Shown piece by piece: positions 7,695 to 15,570 of a stretch of 30,846 nt of DNA. The translations under genes were made by a program, and so were the position numbers. The stretch covers positions 1 through 30,846 of the forward strand of contig JAEWWU010000020.1 of NCBI GenBank assembly GCA_023396255.1, written 5' to 3'. Below the pieces are notes generated by a model. The model was not told where the DNA came from. It did no database searches and saw nothing but the letters and a program-made list of their open reading frames with translations. The stretch comes from Bacteroidota bacterium (GTDB taxonomy: Bacteria > Bacteroidota > Bacteroidia > Bacteroidales > Porphyromonadaceae). Each line of letters starts with the position of its first letter. Position 1 is the first letter of the stretch.

Positions 7695-8049
7695 CATCCG
7701 GACAAAATCAGCAACTTCTGTCAAGGATGTTTGACACCTCAAAATTTAGAAAAGGCGACTCAATTACCAATGAAGTCTGTCAATACTTTCATATACTCTC
7801 ATCCGTCATTTGGAGTCTTTGCTTGGTGCATTATCATCTAAAAAGGATCTATCGGATTTTTGTAGCTTTGTATACAATTTGGACAATTTACTGTACAAAA
7901 CTCCGAGGTTATTACATTCTCGAGAGAGTAAGAGATGCATACAGCTGTTCCATCGAGTTTGGTTTACACATATTTAATCTCATAAAACACCGACAGACGA
8001 AAATATACTGTGGATAGTCCCCTTTCTCTCCCAAAAGCACAAAAGACTT
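7695..8049. other. Spacer between tpl and queG, with one candidate promoter box
   Basis: These 355 bases hold no convincing gene; the short open frames lack recognisable content. A perfect -7-type box TAGCTTTG lies at 7863-7870, without a good TTTG 19-21 bp upstream, so it is only a weak candidate queG promoter with a long leader. TGTGGATAG at 8009-8017 is one base from a DnaA box (TGTGGATAA) but stands alone. Confidence 0.4.
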
Positions 8050-9018
8050 ATGCCAGACAACGAGTTGCATCATTACACTCTTAGAACGAGAGAAATAGCC
8101 CTTAATTTGGGGTTTGCGGCTGTTGGTTTTGCTGTTGCCGGTCCTGTAGAAAGAAGTGTATGGGAAAATTATAATCGAAAAGTTCAAACTCCATCCTACA
8201 AAGATCTATCCTATTTACAAAACTATCCGGAGCTAAGGTACAACCCCGAAGCTCTTTATCCCACAGCTAAAAGCCTGATAGTTGTTGCACAAAACTACTA
8301 TCCTCCACAACGACAGTCTCCCCAATCTCCTCAAGTTGCACTATATGCCTATGGCAAAGACTACCACAAAGTAATGCGCAAGAAAATGGCTCAATTACTC
8401 TCAGCTCTACAACTGAATTTTGGGAATTGGGTTCAAGGTCGCCCCTTTTGCGACTCCGCTCCCTTTATGGATGTGTATTGGGCACAACGAGCCGGAATCG
8501 GCTTCAAGGGACGCAGTGGACTACTCATTATACCCAACCGAGGGAGCTATTTCTTTTTAGGGACTTTAATCACCAACATTCCCTTGATTGGAGATCCCCC
8601 CTTTGAAAAAAGCTTTTGCGGAAAATGTCGCCGTTGCATAGAGAGTTGCCCCACAGGAGCACTACAAGACAATTCTGTTTTTTACGCAGACAAGTGCATC
8701 AGCTATTTGACCATCGAGCACAAAGGAGATATTACAGATCCGACACTCAGAAAAGCTATCGGAAACCACTTTTACGGATGTGATGAATGCCAAAAGGCTT
8801 GTCCACACAATCGCTTCTCCACTGCCCATTCTGAAGAGAATCTGCAACCCAATCCTCTTGTATTAAATCTCAATTATGAAGATTTACAATCTTTCAATGA
8901 AACTTTTTACGAACAATTGGTTGTGGGTAGTGCTATGCGACGTGCTGGCTTTGAAGGGCTCAAGCGCAACGCAGAAATAGTTTGTGACAATTATAAAATT
9001 CTCGACCCTCTTCCCTAA
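8050..9018 (+). CDS. queG: Epoxyqueuosine reductase
   Basis: The 322-residue protein carries out the last step of queuosine synthesis in tRNA, reducing epoxyqueuosine to queuosine with a cobalamin and two 4Fe-4S clusters. The N-terminal cobalamin-binding part has CDSAPFMDVYWAQRAGIGFKG, with the likely catalytic aspartate D135. The ferredoxin part has C190, C193, C196 and C200 (FCGKCRRCIESCPTGAL), C216 (DKCISYLT) and C244, C247 and C251 (YGCDECQKACPHN), so all eight cluster cysteines are present. It lacks the longer HEAT-like C-terminus of E. coli QueG (379 residues), which is common in Bacteroidetes. It is not tightly linked to its neighbours. Confidence 0.93.
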   Translation: MPDNELHHYTLRTREIALNLGFAAVGFAVAGPVERSVWENYNRKVQTPSYKDLSYLQNYPELRYNPEALYPTAKSLIVVAQNYYPPQRQSPQSPQVALYAYGKDYHKVMRKKMAQLLSALQLNFGNWVQGRPFCDSAPFMDVYWAQRAGIGFKGRSGLLIIPNRGSYFFLGTLITNIPLIGDPPFEKSFCGKCRRCIESCPTGALQDNSVFYADKCISYLTIEHKGDITDPTLRKAIGNHFYGCDECQKACPHNRFSTAHSEENLQPNPLVLNLNYEDLQSFNETFYEQLVVGSAMRRAGFEGLKRNAEIVCDNYKILDPLP

Positions 9019-9358
9019 TCACTCTGCTCATTATTCAAATCAGATATAAATAACAATACCAAAATAAGAAGCCCTCAAAAAATGACACAACTCCCTATAA
9101 ATTGGGCTGTTATAGGAAATAAAACAATTGTTGAAAATGATCCCTAAAAACGCACACAACAATACAATCAACTAATAATCAAACAATTAAATAACAATCT
9201 CCTATTGTTCATAACATTCGTTTCGTAACTGTTTGGTAACAATCCATATACGGAATTTATTCCCTCCGGATCATTTTGCAGGCTTTTTTCTCCCGCAAAA
9301 AAATCTCAACTTTGCAGTACACAAGGAGGTGCTTATCGTGCACCACACGCAAGCAAAA
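9019..9358. promoter_or_regulatory. AT-rich region upstream of dnaA with repeated AACAAT
   Basis: There is no gene in these 340 bases. AACAAT occurs at 9052, 9123, 9158, 9182, 9193 and 9238, and the inverse ATTGTT at 9127 and 9204. Two of these form inverted pairs: AACAATTGTT at 9123-9132, and AACAAT-N5-ATTGTT at 9193-9209. This is more than base composition predicts. The stretch could be a dnaA control region or part of an origin, but no set of classical DnaA boxes (TTATNCACA) is visible, so I do not call oriC. CAACTTTG near 9308-9314 may serve as a weak -7 box. Confidence 0.4.
9323..9340 (+). promoter_or_regulatory. Strong Shine-Dalgarno site before an in-frame GTG of dnaA
   Basis: AAGGAGGT (9323-9330) is followed eight bases later by GTG at 9338-9340, which is in frame with dnaA seven codons before the ATG at 9359. 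Bacteroidetes genes rarely use such sites, so this may mark the true start at 9338. Confidence 0.45.
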
Positions 9359-10753
9359 ATGAGCCAAATAGCAGATGTACACAAGGTGTGGCAGGAATGT
9401 CTCAAAGCCTTTAGAACAATGGTCGATGCCAAATCTTTCGAGACTTGGTTCTTGCCTATTGTTCCCGTATCTATTGAAGACCACCTTCTAACTTTGCAGG
9501 TACCAAGCCAATTCTTCTGTGAATTTTTGGAAACCCATTTCGTTTTTGAGTTACAGACCGTGCTGCACCGGGTTATTGGGACAAACGCTGGATTAAGGTA
9601 TAATGCTTTGGTAGACAGTACATCTCGCAGCAAAAACTCCCTCACCCTTATGGGGAACTCTGTATCCGGAGAGCAGCCTGTGACTCCCCAAGCTTCGGAG
9701 ACCGAGGCTTTTGAAAGCCACCTTATCCCCAAATTTACATTCCAGAACTTTTTCTTGAGCGAATGCAATAGGGTTGCGCGCTCGATTGCAGAGGCAATTG
9801 CCGATAATCCGGGCAGTGCTCCTATGAATCCGTTCTTCATTTATGGACCATCCGGTGTCGGGAAAACCCACCTTTGCCACGCCATAGGCCTACGCATCAA
9901 GGAAAAGTGGCCACATATGAAAGTACTATATGTCACTTCTCATCTGTTCGGACTACAATACACCTCTGCCACCAAAAAGCAGAAAAATGACAAAGACAGC
10001 ATTGCTGACTTTATCAACTTCTATCAGCAAATAGATGTGCTGATCATCGATGATGTACAGTTTTTCATAGGGAAGACCAAAACTCAAAACACTTTCTTTG
10101 AAATATTCAATCACTTATATATGCTGGGGAAACAAATTATACTCACGTGTGACCAACCCCCGGTAGATTTGAGTGTCAGTGATATGGAAGATCGACTGAT
10201 CACACGTATATCAGGAGCCCTGACCGTGCAGTTGGATCGGCCTGATATTGACCTAAGAAAGGAAATTTTGCGACACAAGTGTATTGAGAATGGAATTGAG
10301 TTGTCACCTGATGTAATTCAATTCATTGCAGAAAATGTTCACGGTAACGTTAGGGAGCTACAGGGAACCCTGCACTCTTTGGTAGCACACGCCACTGTAA
10401 CCGGCTGCGAATTGGGTATTCGCTTTGTAAAAAAGATTGTAAAACAATCGGTCAAGATAGACAAGAAAGAAGTTTCTATCAACAATATAGAACAGGTCGT
10501 TTGCGAACAGATGCAGGTGTCGCGAGACTCCATTAGGAGCAAGTCTCGGAAGCAAGACGTAGCACAAGCTCGACAAATGATTATGTACCTGTCGAAAAAG
10601 CATACCGATTTATCACTCGCTGCCATTGGAGAATTGATGGGAGGGCGAACCCACGCTACCGTACTCCATAGTTGTCAGGTTGTGGAAAATCTTATGAGCG
10701 TTAGCTCTCAGTTTACAGAACAGGTGAACGGAATCGAAAGGCTCATCATATAG
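9359..10753 (+). CDS. dnaA: Chromosomal replication initiator protein DnaA
   Basis: The 464-residue protein has the four DnaA domains: N-terminal domain I (VWQECLKAFRTMVDAKSFETW), a variable linker at about 85-125, the AAA+ module and the C-terminal DNA-binding domain. In the AAA+ part are Walker A GPSGVGKTH (163-171), Walker B LIIDDVQ (D231/D232) and GNVRELQG with R332. The DnaA signature GGRTHATV (428-435) contacts the DnaA box. I give the ATG at 9359. The open frame extends 42 codons further up, and an in-frame GTG at 9338 has a strong ribosome-binding site, so the protein may be seven residues longer. wbpD follows after 12 bp, a gene order I recall from P. gingivalis. Confidence 0.97.
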   Translation: MSQIADVHKVWQECLKAFRTMVDAKSFETWFLPIVPVSIEDHLLTLQVPSQFFCEFLETHFVFELQTVLHRVIGTNAGLRYNALVDSTSRSKNSLTLMGNSVSGEQPVTPQASETEAFESHLIPKFTFQNFFLSECNRVARSIAEAIADNPGSAPMNPFFIYGPSGVGKTHLCHAIGLRIKEKWPHMKVLYVTSHLFGLQYTSATKKQKNDKDSIADFINFYQQIDVLIIDDVQFFIGKTKTQNTFFEIFNHLYMLGKQIILTCDQPPVDLSVSDMEDRLITRISGALTVQLDRPDIDLRKEILRHKCIENGIELSPDVIQFIAENVHGNVRELQGTLHSLVAHATVTGCELGIRFVKKIVKQSVKIDKKEVSINNIEQVVCEQMQVSRDSIRSKSRKQDVAQARQMIMYLSKKHTDLSLAAIGELMGGRTHATVLHSCQVVENLMSVSSQFTEQVNGIERLII

Positions 10754-10765
10754 TTCTATTTTGCT

Positions 10766-11407
10766 ATGCTTCCTCTTTCTAATGACTGCAAATTGCTCAG
10801 CACAGAAGTCTTAGCGAATACGGGTGTCTGCTCTGGATGCGTTTACGCACACCCTTCTTCTATCATATCACCATCGTCTGACATCGGAGAGGGTACAGTT
10901 ATATGGCACTTTTGTCACATTATGCCCAAGTCTCACATTGGAGCCCATTGCCATATAGGCCAAAATGTTGTGGTGCAGCCTGGGGTTATTGTTGGCAATG
11001 GTTGTCGTATTCTAAACAATGTAACGCTCTACAGTGGGGTAATTTGTGAGCAAGACGTCTTTTTGGGTCCCTCTTGTACATTTACAAATGTGATTAACCC
11101 AAGGGCATTTATAAGCCGGAAAAAAGAGTTCCAAGCTACTTTGGTTAAACAAGGAGCCTCTATTGGTGCCAATGCTACCATTTTGTGTGGTACTACAATA
11201 GGGAGTTATGCCCTTGTCGGAGCCGGGAGTGTGGTTACCAAAGATGTACCCGACTACGCAATTGTTACCGGAAATCCGGCACGACAAACCGGATGGATCA
11301 GCCGAGACGGATTTCAACTCTCATTCGAAGAAGCAAAAGCTTTTTGCCAAGAAGAAAATCGTTTTTACCAATTAAATCCAGAAGATGGGACTGTAAAACC
11401 GGTTTAG
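10766..11407 (+). CDS. wbpD: UDP-2-acetamido-3-amino-2,3-dideoxy-glucuronate N-acetyltransferase, left-handed beta-helix
   Basis: The 213-residue protein has repeated hexapeptide turns (SDIGEGTVIWHF, SHIGAHCHIGQNVVVQPGVIVGNGC and others) forming a left-handed beta helix. The blocks GPSCTFTNVINPRAFISRKKEF, TLVKQGASIGANATILCG and YAIVTGNPARQTGWIS are characteristic of the WbpD/WlbB family, which uses acetyl-CoA to make UDP-GlcNAc3NAcA. In P. gingivalis this pathway is known to be needed for A-LPS, the anchor of T9SS cargo, so the gene connects with porV in this window. The start is the only in-frame ATG; the first 20 residues do not fit the helix and the true start could be a little later. It is probably cotranscribed with dnaA. 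Confidence 0.82.
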   Translation: MLPLSNDCKLLSTEVLANTGVCSGCVYAHPSSIISPSSDIGEGTVIWHFCHIMPKSHIGAHCHIGQNVVVQPGVIVGNGCRILNNVTLYSGVICEQDVFLGPSCTFTNVINPRAFISRKKEFQATLVKQGASIGANATILCGTTIGSYALVGAGSVVTKDVPDYAIVTGNPARQTGWISRDGFQLSFEEAKAFCQEENRFYQLNPEDGTVKPV

Positions 11408-11453
11408 GTACAAAGGTTGGATTTGTTGCGGAGATAATATATTCTTTTATCCC

Positions 11454-11461
11454 TATCTTTG
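11454..11461 (+). promoter_or_regulatory. Candidate -7 box before nhaA
   Basis: TATCTTTG is a perfect TAnnTTTG box 32 bp upstream of the nhaA ATG. No TTTG lies at the expected -33 distance, so the call is tentative. Confidence 0.4.
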
Positions 11462-11493
11462 TCAAACGCAATTTATAATCTATAAGATCTCGT

Positions 11494-12837
11494 ATGAGCA
11501 CATCTGGTATTTTCAGTCCGATGAAAAGGCTTATTATCAGTAAGCCCAATGCATCTATGGTACTTATGATTGCCGCAATTCTGGCGGTAATTACGGCCAA
11601 TTCCCCATTAAGAGAAATTTATAGTTCTATCCTCAGTTATCCCATTTCGCTCAAAATAGATTCTTTTGAGGTGTTTACCCATCACGGGGTTACAATGGAT
11701 TTGCTCACATTCGCCAATGATGTGCTAATGGTTTTATTTTTCCTCCAAGTTGGTTTGGAGATAAAGCAAGAAATATTGGTTGGAGAGCTATCCACTCCCC
11801 AAAAAGCGATACTCCCCGTGGTTGGAGCTATAGGAGGAATGGCTGTTCCTGTTCTTCTTTTCCTTATGATTTGCCATCAACCTCCGATGAGCAATGGAGC
11901 AGCAATCCCTATGGCTACAGATATCGCTTTTGTTCTTGCCATATTAGGGATGCTCGGGTCTAAGGTTCCTCCTGCACTCAAAGCCTTTATAACATCATTG
12001 GCTGTTGCCGATGACATAGGAGGAATCATTGTCATTGCCTTATTCTATTCTTCCCATATTGATCTTCCTATGCTCCTTTGTGGTGGAGGAACCCTTTTAC
12101 TCCTCTATCTTGTTGGTCGTATGGGGATTCGTTCTCTGTGGGTTTACTACATTGGGCTATTTGCTACGTGGTTTCTCTTTTTGCAAAGTGGCATTCACAC
12201 CACTATAGCCGGGGTATTGGTTGCCTTTATGGTTCCCGCCCGTCCTCGCATCACAACTAATCAGTTGGGTGACTACGTAAGTGTTCTAACCAAGCAGCTT
12301 CCGGAGTCCGAGCAACGCACTTCCAAACGCTCTATCTTGCTCCCCCACTCTCAAGTATCGGTAGTTAATAGTATTCGCCAAGCGACTACGGCAGCCCTAA
12401 GTCCTGTACAACGAATGGAATCTCAACTGTCCGATTTGGTAAGCTATTTTGTTTTACCGCTCTTTGCCTTTGTTAATGCTGGGGTTACTTTTGGTGGAGT
12501 TAATCCTTCGGATTTGGTTTCAGTACCTTTGGCCATTGTTTTGGGGCTTTTTGTAGGGAAACCTTTGGGTATAACCCTGTTCAGCTATGCTTACATCCGT
12601 GCAACCGGTAACCATTGGCCAACCAAAATGACTCCTAAACTCCTTTTTGCGACCTCCATCTTGGGTGGTGTAGGGTTTACCGTATCGCTCTTTGTTGCCA
12701 GCCTTTCTTACAAGGGAGCAGAAATGGCCGTTTTGCTCAATGATGCCAAATTGGGGATTTTTACCGGAAGTATTCTTTCCGGATTGCTGGGATATTATTT
12801 ACTGAAATATCTCTTGAATTACAAAACTACTCGATGA
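11494..12837 (+). CDS. nhaA: Na+/H+ antiporter NhaA
   Basis: The 447-residue polytopic inner-membrane protein exchanges sodium for protons. The diagnostic blocks are NDVLMVLFFLQVGLEIKQE, ATDIAFVLAILGMLGSKVP with D143, and SLAVADDIGGI with the ion-binding pair D173-D174. FGGVNPSD and LGGVGFTVSLFVASLSY complete the core. It is longer than E. coli NhaA (388) mainly because of a hydrophilic loop at about residues 245-305. The last bases overlap the start of the next gene (ATGA at 12834), so it heads a tightly packed set of four genes. A role for ion exchange in the neighbouring O-acylation module is not evident; the linkage may be only transcriptional. Confidence 0.95.
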   Translation: MSTSGIFSPMKRLIISKPNASMVLMIAAILAVITANSPLREIYSSILSYPISLKIDSFEVFTHHGVTMDLLTFANDVLMVLFFLQVGLEIKQEILVGELSTPQKAILPVVGAIGGMAVPVLLFLMICHQPPMSNGAAIPMATDIAFVLAILGMLGSKVPPALKAFITSLAVADDIGGIIVIALFYSSHIDLPMLLCGGGTLLLLYLVGRMGIRSLWVYYIGLFATWFLFLQSGIHTTIAGVLVAFMVPARPRITTNQLGDYVSVLTKQLPESEQRTSKRSILLPHSQVSVVNSIRQATTAALSPVQRMESQLSDLVSYFVLPLFAFVNAGVTFGGVNPSDLVSVPLAIVLGLFVGKPLGITLFSYAYIRATGNHWPTKMTPKLLFATSILGGVGFTVSLFVASLSYKGAEMAVLLNDAKLGIFTGSILSGLLGYYLLKYLLNYKTTR

Positions 12838-14261
12838 AACGTTTCTCTGAACACAGAGACAAGAGAAAAAGGAATCACTTGATTGATGTCTGGCTCCTTC
12901 TTCTTTTTGTTATTGTCCTAACATTGGGACTTTTCTTCATTCCCACCCAATGGGGAGATTGGGAACTAAAAAAAGCGGATATCCTTTCGGAATTGAGACG
13001 AACCCAGGCGGAAACCCAAACAGCCTCTGAAAAACAAACCTCCGCAAGGGAAAACAATCTGAAAGATTCTTTGGCAAGAATGTCCCGGATAGATTCTATC
13101 CGCTCTTCTCTACAAAAAAAGCACAATGCAACCGCTCGACAACTCTCCGATACGGTTCCCCTACTCTCCTACATAGAAGATTACACTCCGTCCCGGAAAG
13201 GATTAGTCTCCTTGTTTCAAGGCTTGAAGCAACACACATCCCCTGTTTACATTGCTTTTGTAGGAGATTCCTTCATCGAGGGCGATATTTTCACCTTTGA
13301 CGTTCGTCGTCTTCTGCAACAAAAATGGGGTGGTTGGGGAAGTGGTTGGTTACCACTGGCCTCCAACGTAAGTGGATTCAGAAAGGGACTCAAACACACC
13401 TTCTCTGCGTGGGACGAATCAACCATTATCAACAAAAAAGGGAACTCTTCCTCTTTTCTGCTATCCGGACGTTGTTTCAAAAATAAGGGAGCGGCTCAAG
13501 TTACTTACGAGATAGAACAACCACTCTCTTCCTCCCCTCAAGTGGGCAAACTTTTCTATAACTCCCCAAAAGAAATTCCTATCAGCTATACAATGGCAGA
13601 CTCCACCGTACAGGTCATCCTGCCGGCAGGAGCGGAACTACAATGTCTCAGTATAGCCCTGACAAGTAGCAAAATTAAACTACAATTCCCGTCTGCAACA
13701 ACCCCTGAAGCTGTTTTTTACGGTTTTTCTGCTGAAGGGAACAAAGGAGTCGCGGTAGATAACTTCTCTATGCGATCCAATTCCGGGTTGGCATTATCTT
13801 CGATGAATTCCTCCTCTAACAACCGTTTCCATCAGCTACGTCCCTACAAGCTCATAGTACTGCAATTTGGGCTCAACGTGGCCAATGCCAAACAAACAGA
13901 TTATTCTTCCTATGGGAAGCGGATGATTGCCATTGTAGAACAGATAAAAAAAGATTTTCCCAATGCAGCCATTCTCATTATGGGGGTATCGGATAGAGGG
14001 CAGCGTAAAAATGGAAACTTCGAGACTATGGATGGCATATTGGCTCTAAGAGACGAACAAAGACGCATTGCCCAAAAAGCTCAAGTTCTTTTTTGGGATA
14101 CATTTACCGCAATGGGTGGAGCAAATAGTATGAGGGAGTTTGTGGCTTCGGGGCATGCGGCAAAGGACTATACTCACATTACTTTTTCAGGAGGACGCTT
14201 CTTGGCAGAACGCTTCGTCGAAGCTCTTCTTTTTGAAAAATCTTGCTATGATTCTCTCTAA
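12834..14261 (+). CDS. SGNH-fold membrane-anchored protein of an O-acylation module (first of two)
   Basis: The 475-residue protein has one N-terminal membrane segment (about 16-36), then a charged, probably coiled-coil stretch (about 45-100) and a periplasmic SGNH/GDSL domain. The nucleophile motif is FVGDSFIEGD (S146). The oxyanion block is degenerate, QFGLNVAN (G346 and N348, without the usual GTN), and the C-terminal D-x-x-H is DYTH (D445, H448). Such proteins accompany MBOAT acyltransferases (compare AlgX/AlgJ, PatB) and transfer the acyl group to a polysaccharide or peptidoglycan outside the cytoplasm. It overlaps nhaA by four bases and the next SGNH gene by 14. The acceptor is unknown; an esterase function is the alternative. 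Confidence 0.75.
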   Translation: MKRFSEHRDKRKRNHLIDVWLLLLFVIVLTLGLFFIPTQWGDWELKKADILSELRRTQAETQTASEKQTSARENNLKDSLARMSRIDSIRSSLQKKHNATARQLSDTVPLLSYIEDYTPSRKGLVSLFQGLKQHTSPVYIAFVGDSFIEGDIFTFDVRRLLQQKWGGWGSGWLPLASNVSGFRKGLKHTFSAWDESTIINKKGNSSSFLLSGRCFKNKGAAQVTYEIEQPLSSSPQVGKLFYNSPKEIPISYTMADSTVQVILPAGAELQCLSIALTSSKIKLQFPSATTPEAVFYGFSAEGNKGVAVDNFSMRSNSGLALSSMNSSSNNRFHQLRPYKLIVLQFGLNVANAKQTDYSSYGKRMIAIVEQIKKDFPNAAILIMGVSDRGQRKNGNFETMDGILALRDEQRRIAQKAQVLFWDTFTAMGGANSMREFVASGHAAKDYTHITFSGGRFLAERFVEALLFEKSCYDSL

Positions 14262-15570
14262 ATTGCCAACAAAGAGTTCCCCTTTCAAGGGCATATCTCG
14301 CATTCCCGTGCGGTATCTGCTCTTAGTGACTCTCTTGCTGCTTGTGGGAAGATTGTCGTCCTCTCTCTGCCGTGCACAAGAGACACTCATCGATAAAGAA
14401 AAAGCAACTCAAGAAAGCAGGATTCCCTCTCTGAGAGAGGCTCTAAGTCCCATTAGAGAACTACTGCACCGGGAAGAAAAACGATCAATAACTTTTTTAC
14501 AAATAGGAGACAGTCACACACAAGGAGGGCCTCTTGCAGCTTCGGTACGTTCCGAGTTGCAATCGATTTACGGGAACGGAGGCAGAGGGTGGCTGACCCC
14601 TCTGAAATTAGCACACACCAACCAACCCTTGGACTATTCTTTTTCGCTGCGTCGGGGGCGTTGTTATACTTGCGTCACCTCACTGAAGAGTAATTGTACA
14701 ACAATAGGTCCGGGAGGGGTGGTTCTGACCTGTCCAACCAACGAAGAGATTGTTTTCGACATTTCATTGCAAGGGGAAACATTCGATCGCCTACTGGTAA
14801 CACGGAGTTCACAATCCCCGTCCCTGATTCCTGATGGTTGCCCTCACACCTTCTTTCTGGGAAATTCCGAAAAACCGTGGCAAATGGTCTCCGATACTAT
14901 TGACCTCCCCTCTTCTGTCTCTTCTATTCGTTTGACCTCCTGCCTCAACAAAGCTCCATACCGACAGCAAGATTTAGAATTGGGCGGAGTTACTCTTCTA
15001 AAAAAAGCATCTGGCATCTGCTATCACAGTATTGGTATCAACGGTGCCACTTACGCTCTTTTCGACAATCAATCTTTTGCTCAAAACATCAGTTTGTTGG
15101 ATCCCCAAGTAGTACTCATTGCGTTGGGAACCAATGAAATTATTTCTCGAGCTTCGACCGAAACCATTATCTCACAAATAAGATCGAGTATCAAAATATT
15201 GCGTCGCAATATGCCCAACGCTGTTTTTATATTGGTATCTCCTCCCCCCATACGCCCCACAACCACGGTACGCACATACAAATACCGAAGCAGAGGGAAA
15301 AGACGTTCAAAAAGGAAAGTCATCAGAAAAACCTACACCAATTCTCCAACACCGTTGCGAACTGCCCTACAAACAATCGCCAAAGAAGAAAGGCTTCCGG
15401 TAATAGATCTTTTTGAACTTATGGGCGGAGAAAGTGGGTATATCCAACGTCATCAAGAGGGAGGATACTACACTTCCGATGGCATTCATTTTACCATAAA
15501 AGGGTATAGAGAACAGGGACACCTAATTGCTCAAACTTTATTGCAAGCTTTACAAGAAAACAACCTATGA
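14248..15570 (+). CDS. SGNH-fold secreted protein of an O-acylation module (second of two)
   Basis: The 440-residue protein has a signal peptide (hydrophobic VRYLLLVTLLLLVG, likely cleavage CRA|Q after residue 43) and an SGNH domain with IGDSHTQGG (S89), LGTNEI (G294, N296) and SDGIHF (D411, H414). Unlike its upstream neighbour, all four SGNH blocks are canonical. A strongly basic insertion at about 345-361 (YKYRSRGKRRSKRK) lies between the GTN block and the catalytic D-H block. I use the ATG at 14248, inside the end of the previous gene, because it gives a proper signal peptide. The stop overlaps the ATG of the MBOAT gene by four bases, indicating translational coupling. Likely an acyltransferase or acetylesterase acting on envelope glycan; substrate not predictable. 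Confidence 0.78.
   Translation: MILSKLPTKSSPFKGISRIPVRYLLLVTLLLLVGRLSSSLCRAQETLIDKEKATQESRIPSLREALSPIRELLHREEKRSITFLQIGDSHTQGGPLAASVRSELQSIYGNGGRGWLTPLKLAHTNQPLDYSFSLRRGRCYTCVTSLKSNCTTIGPGGVVLTCPTNEEIVFDISLQGETFDRLLVTRSSQSPSLIPDGCPHTFFLGNSEKPWQMVSDTIDLPSSVSSIRLTSCLNKAPYRQQDLELGGVTLLKKASGICYHSIGINGATYALFDNQSFAQNISLLDPQVVLIALGTNEIISRASTETIISQIRSSIKILRRNMPNAVFILVSPPPIRPTTTVRTYKYRSRGKRRSKRKVIRKTYTNSPTPLRTALQTIAKEERLPVIDLFELMGGESGYIQRHQEGGYYTSDGIHFTIKGYREQGHLIAQTLLQALQENNL

Noticed and set aside
8009..9358. Chromosomal origin (oriC) next to dnaA
   Set aside because: Only one near-match to a DnaA box (8009-8017) and no cluster. Bacteroidetes origins are not always beside dnaA.
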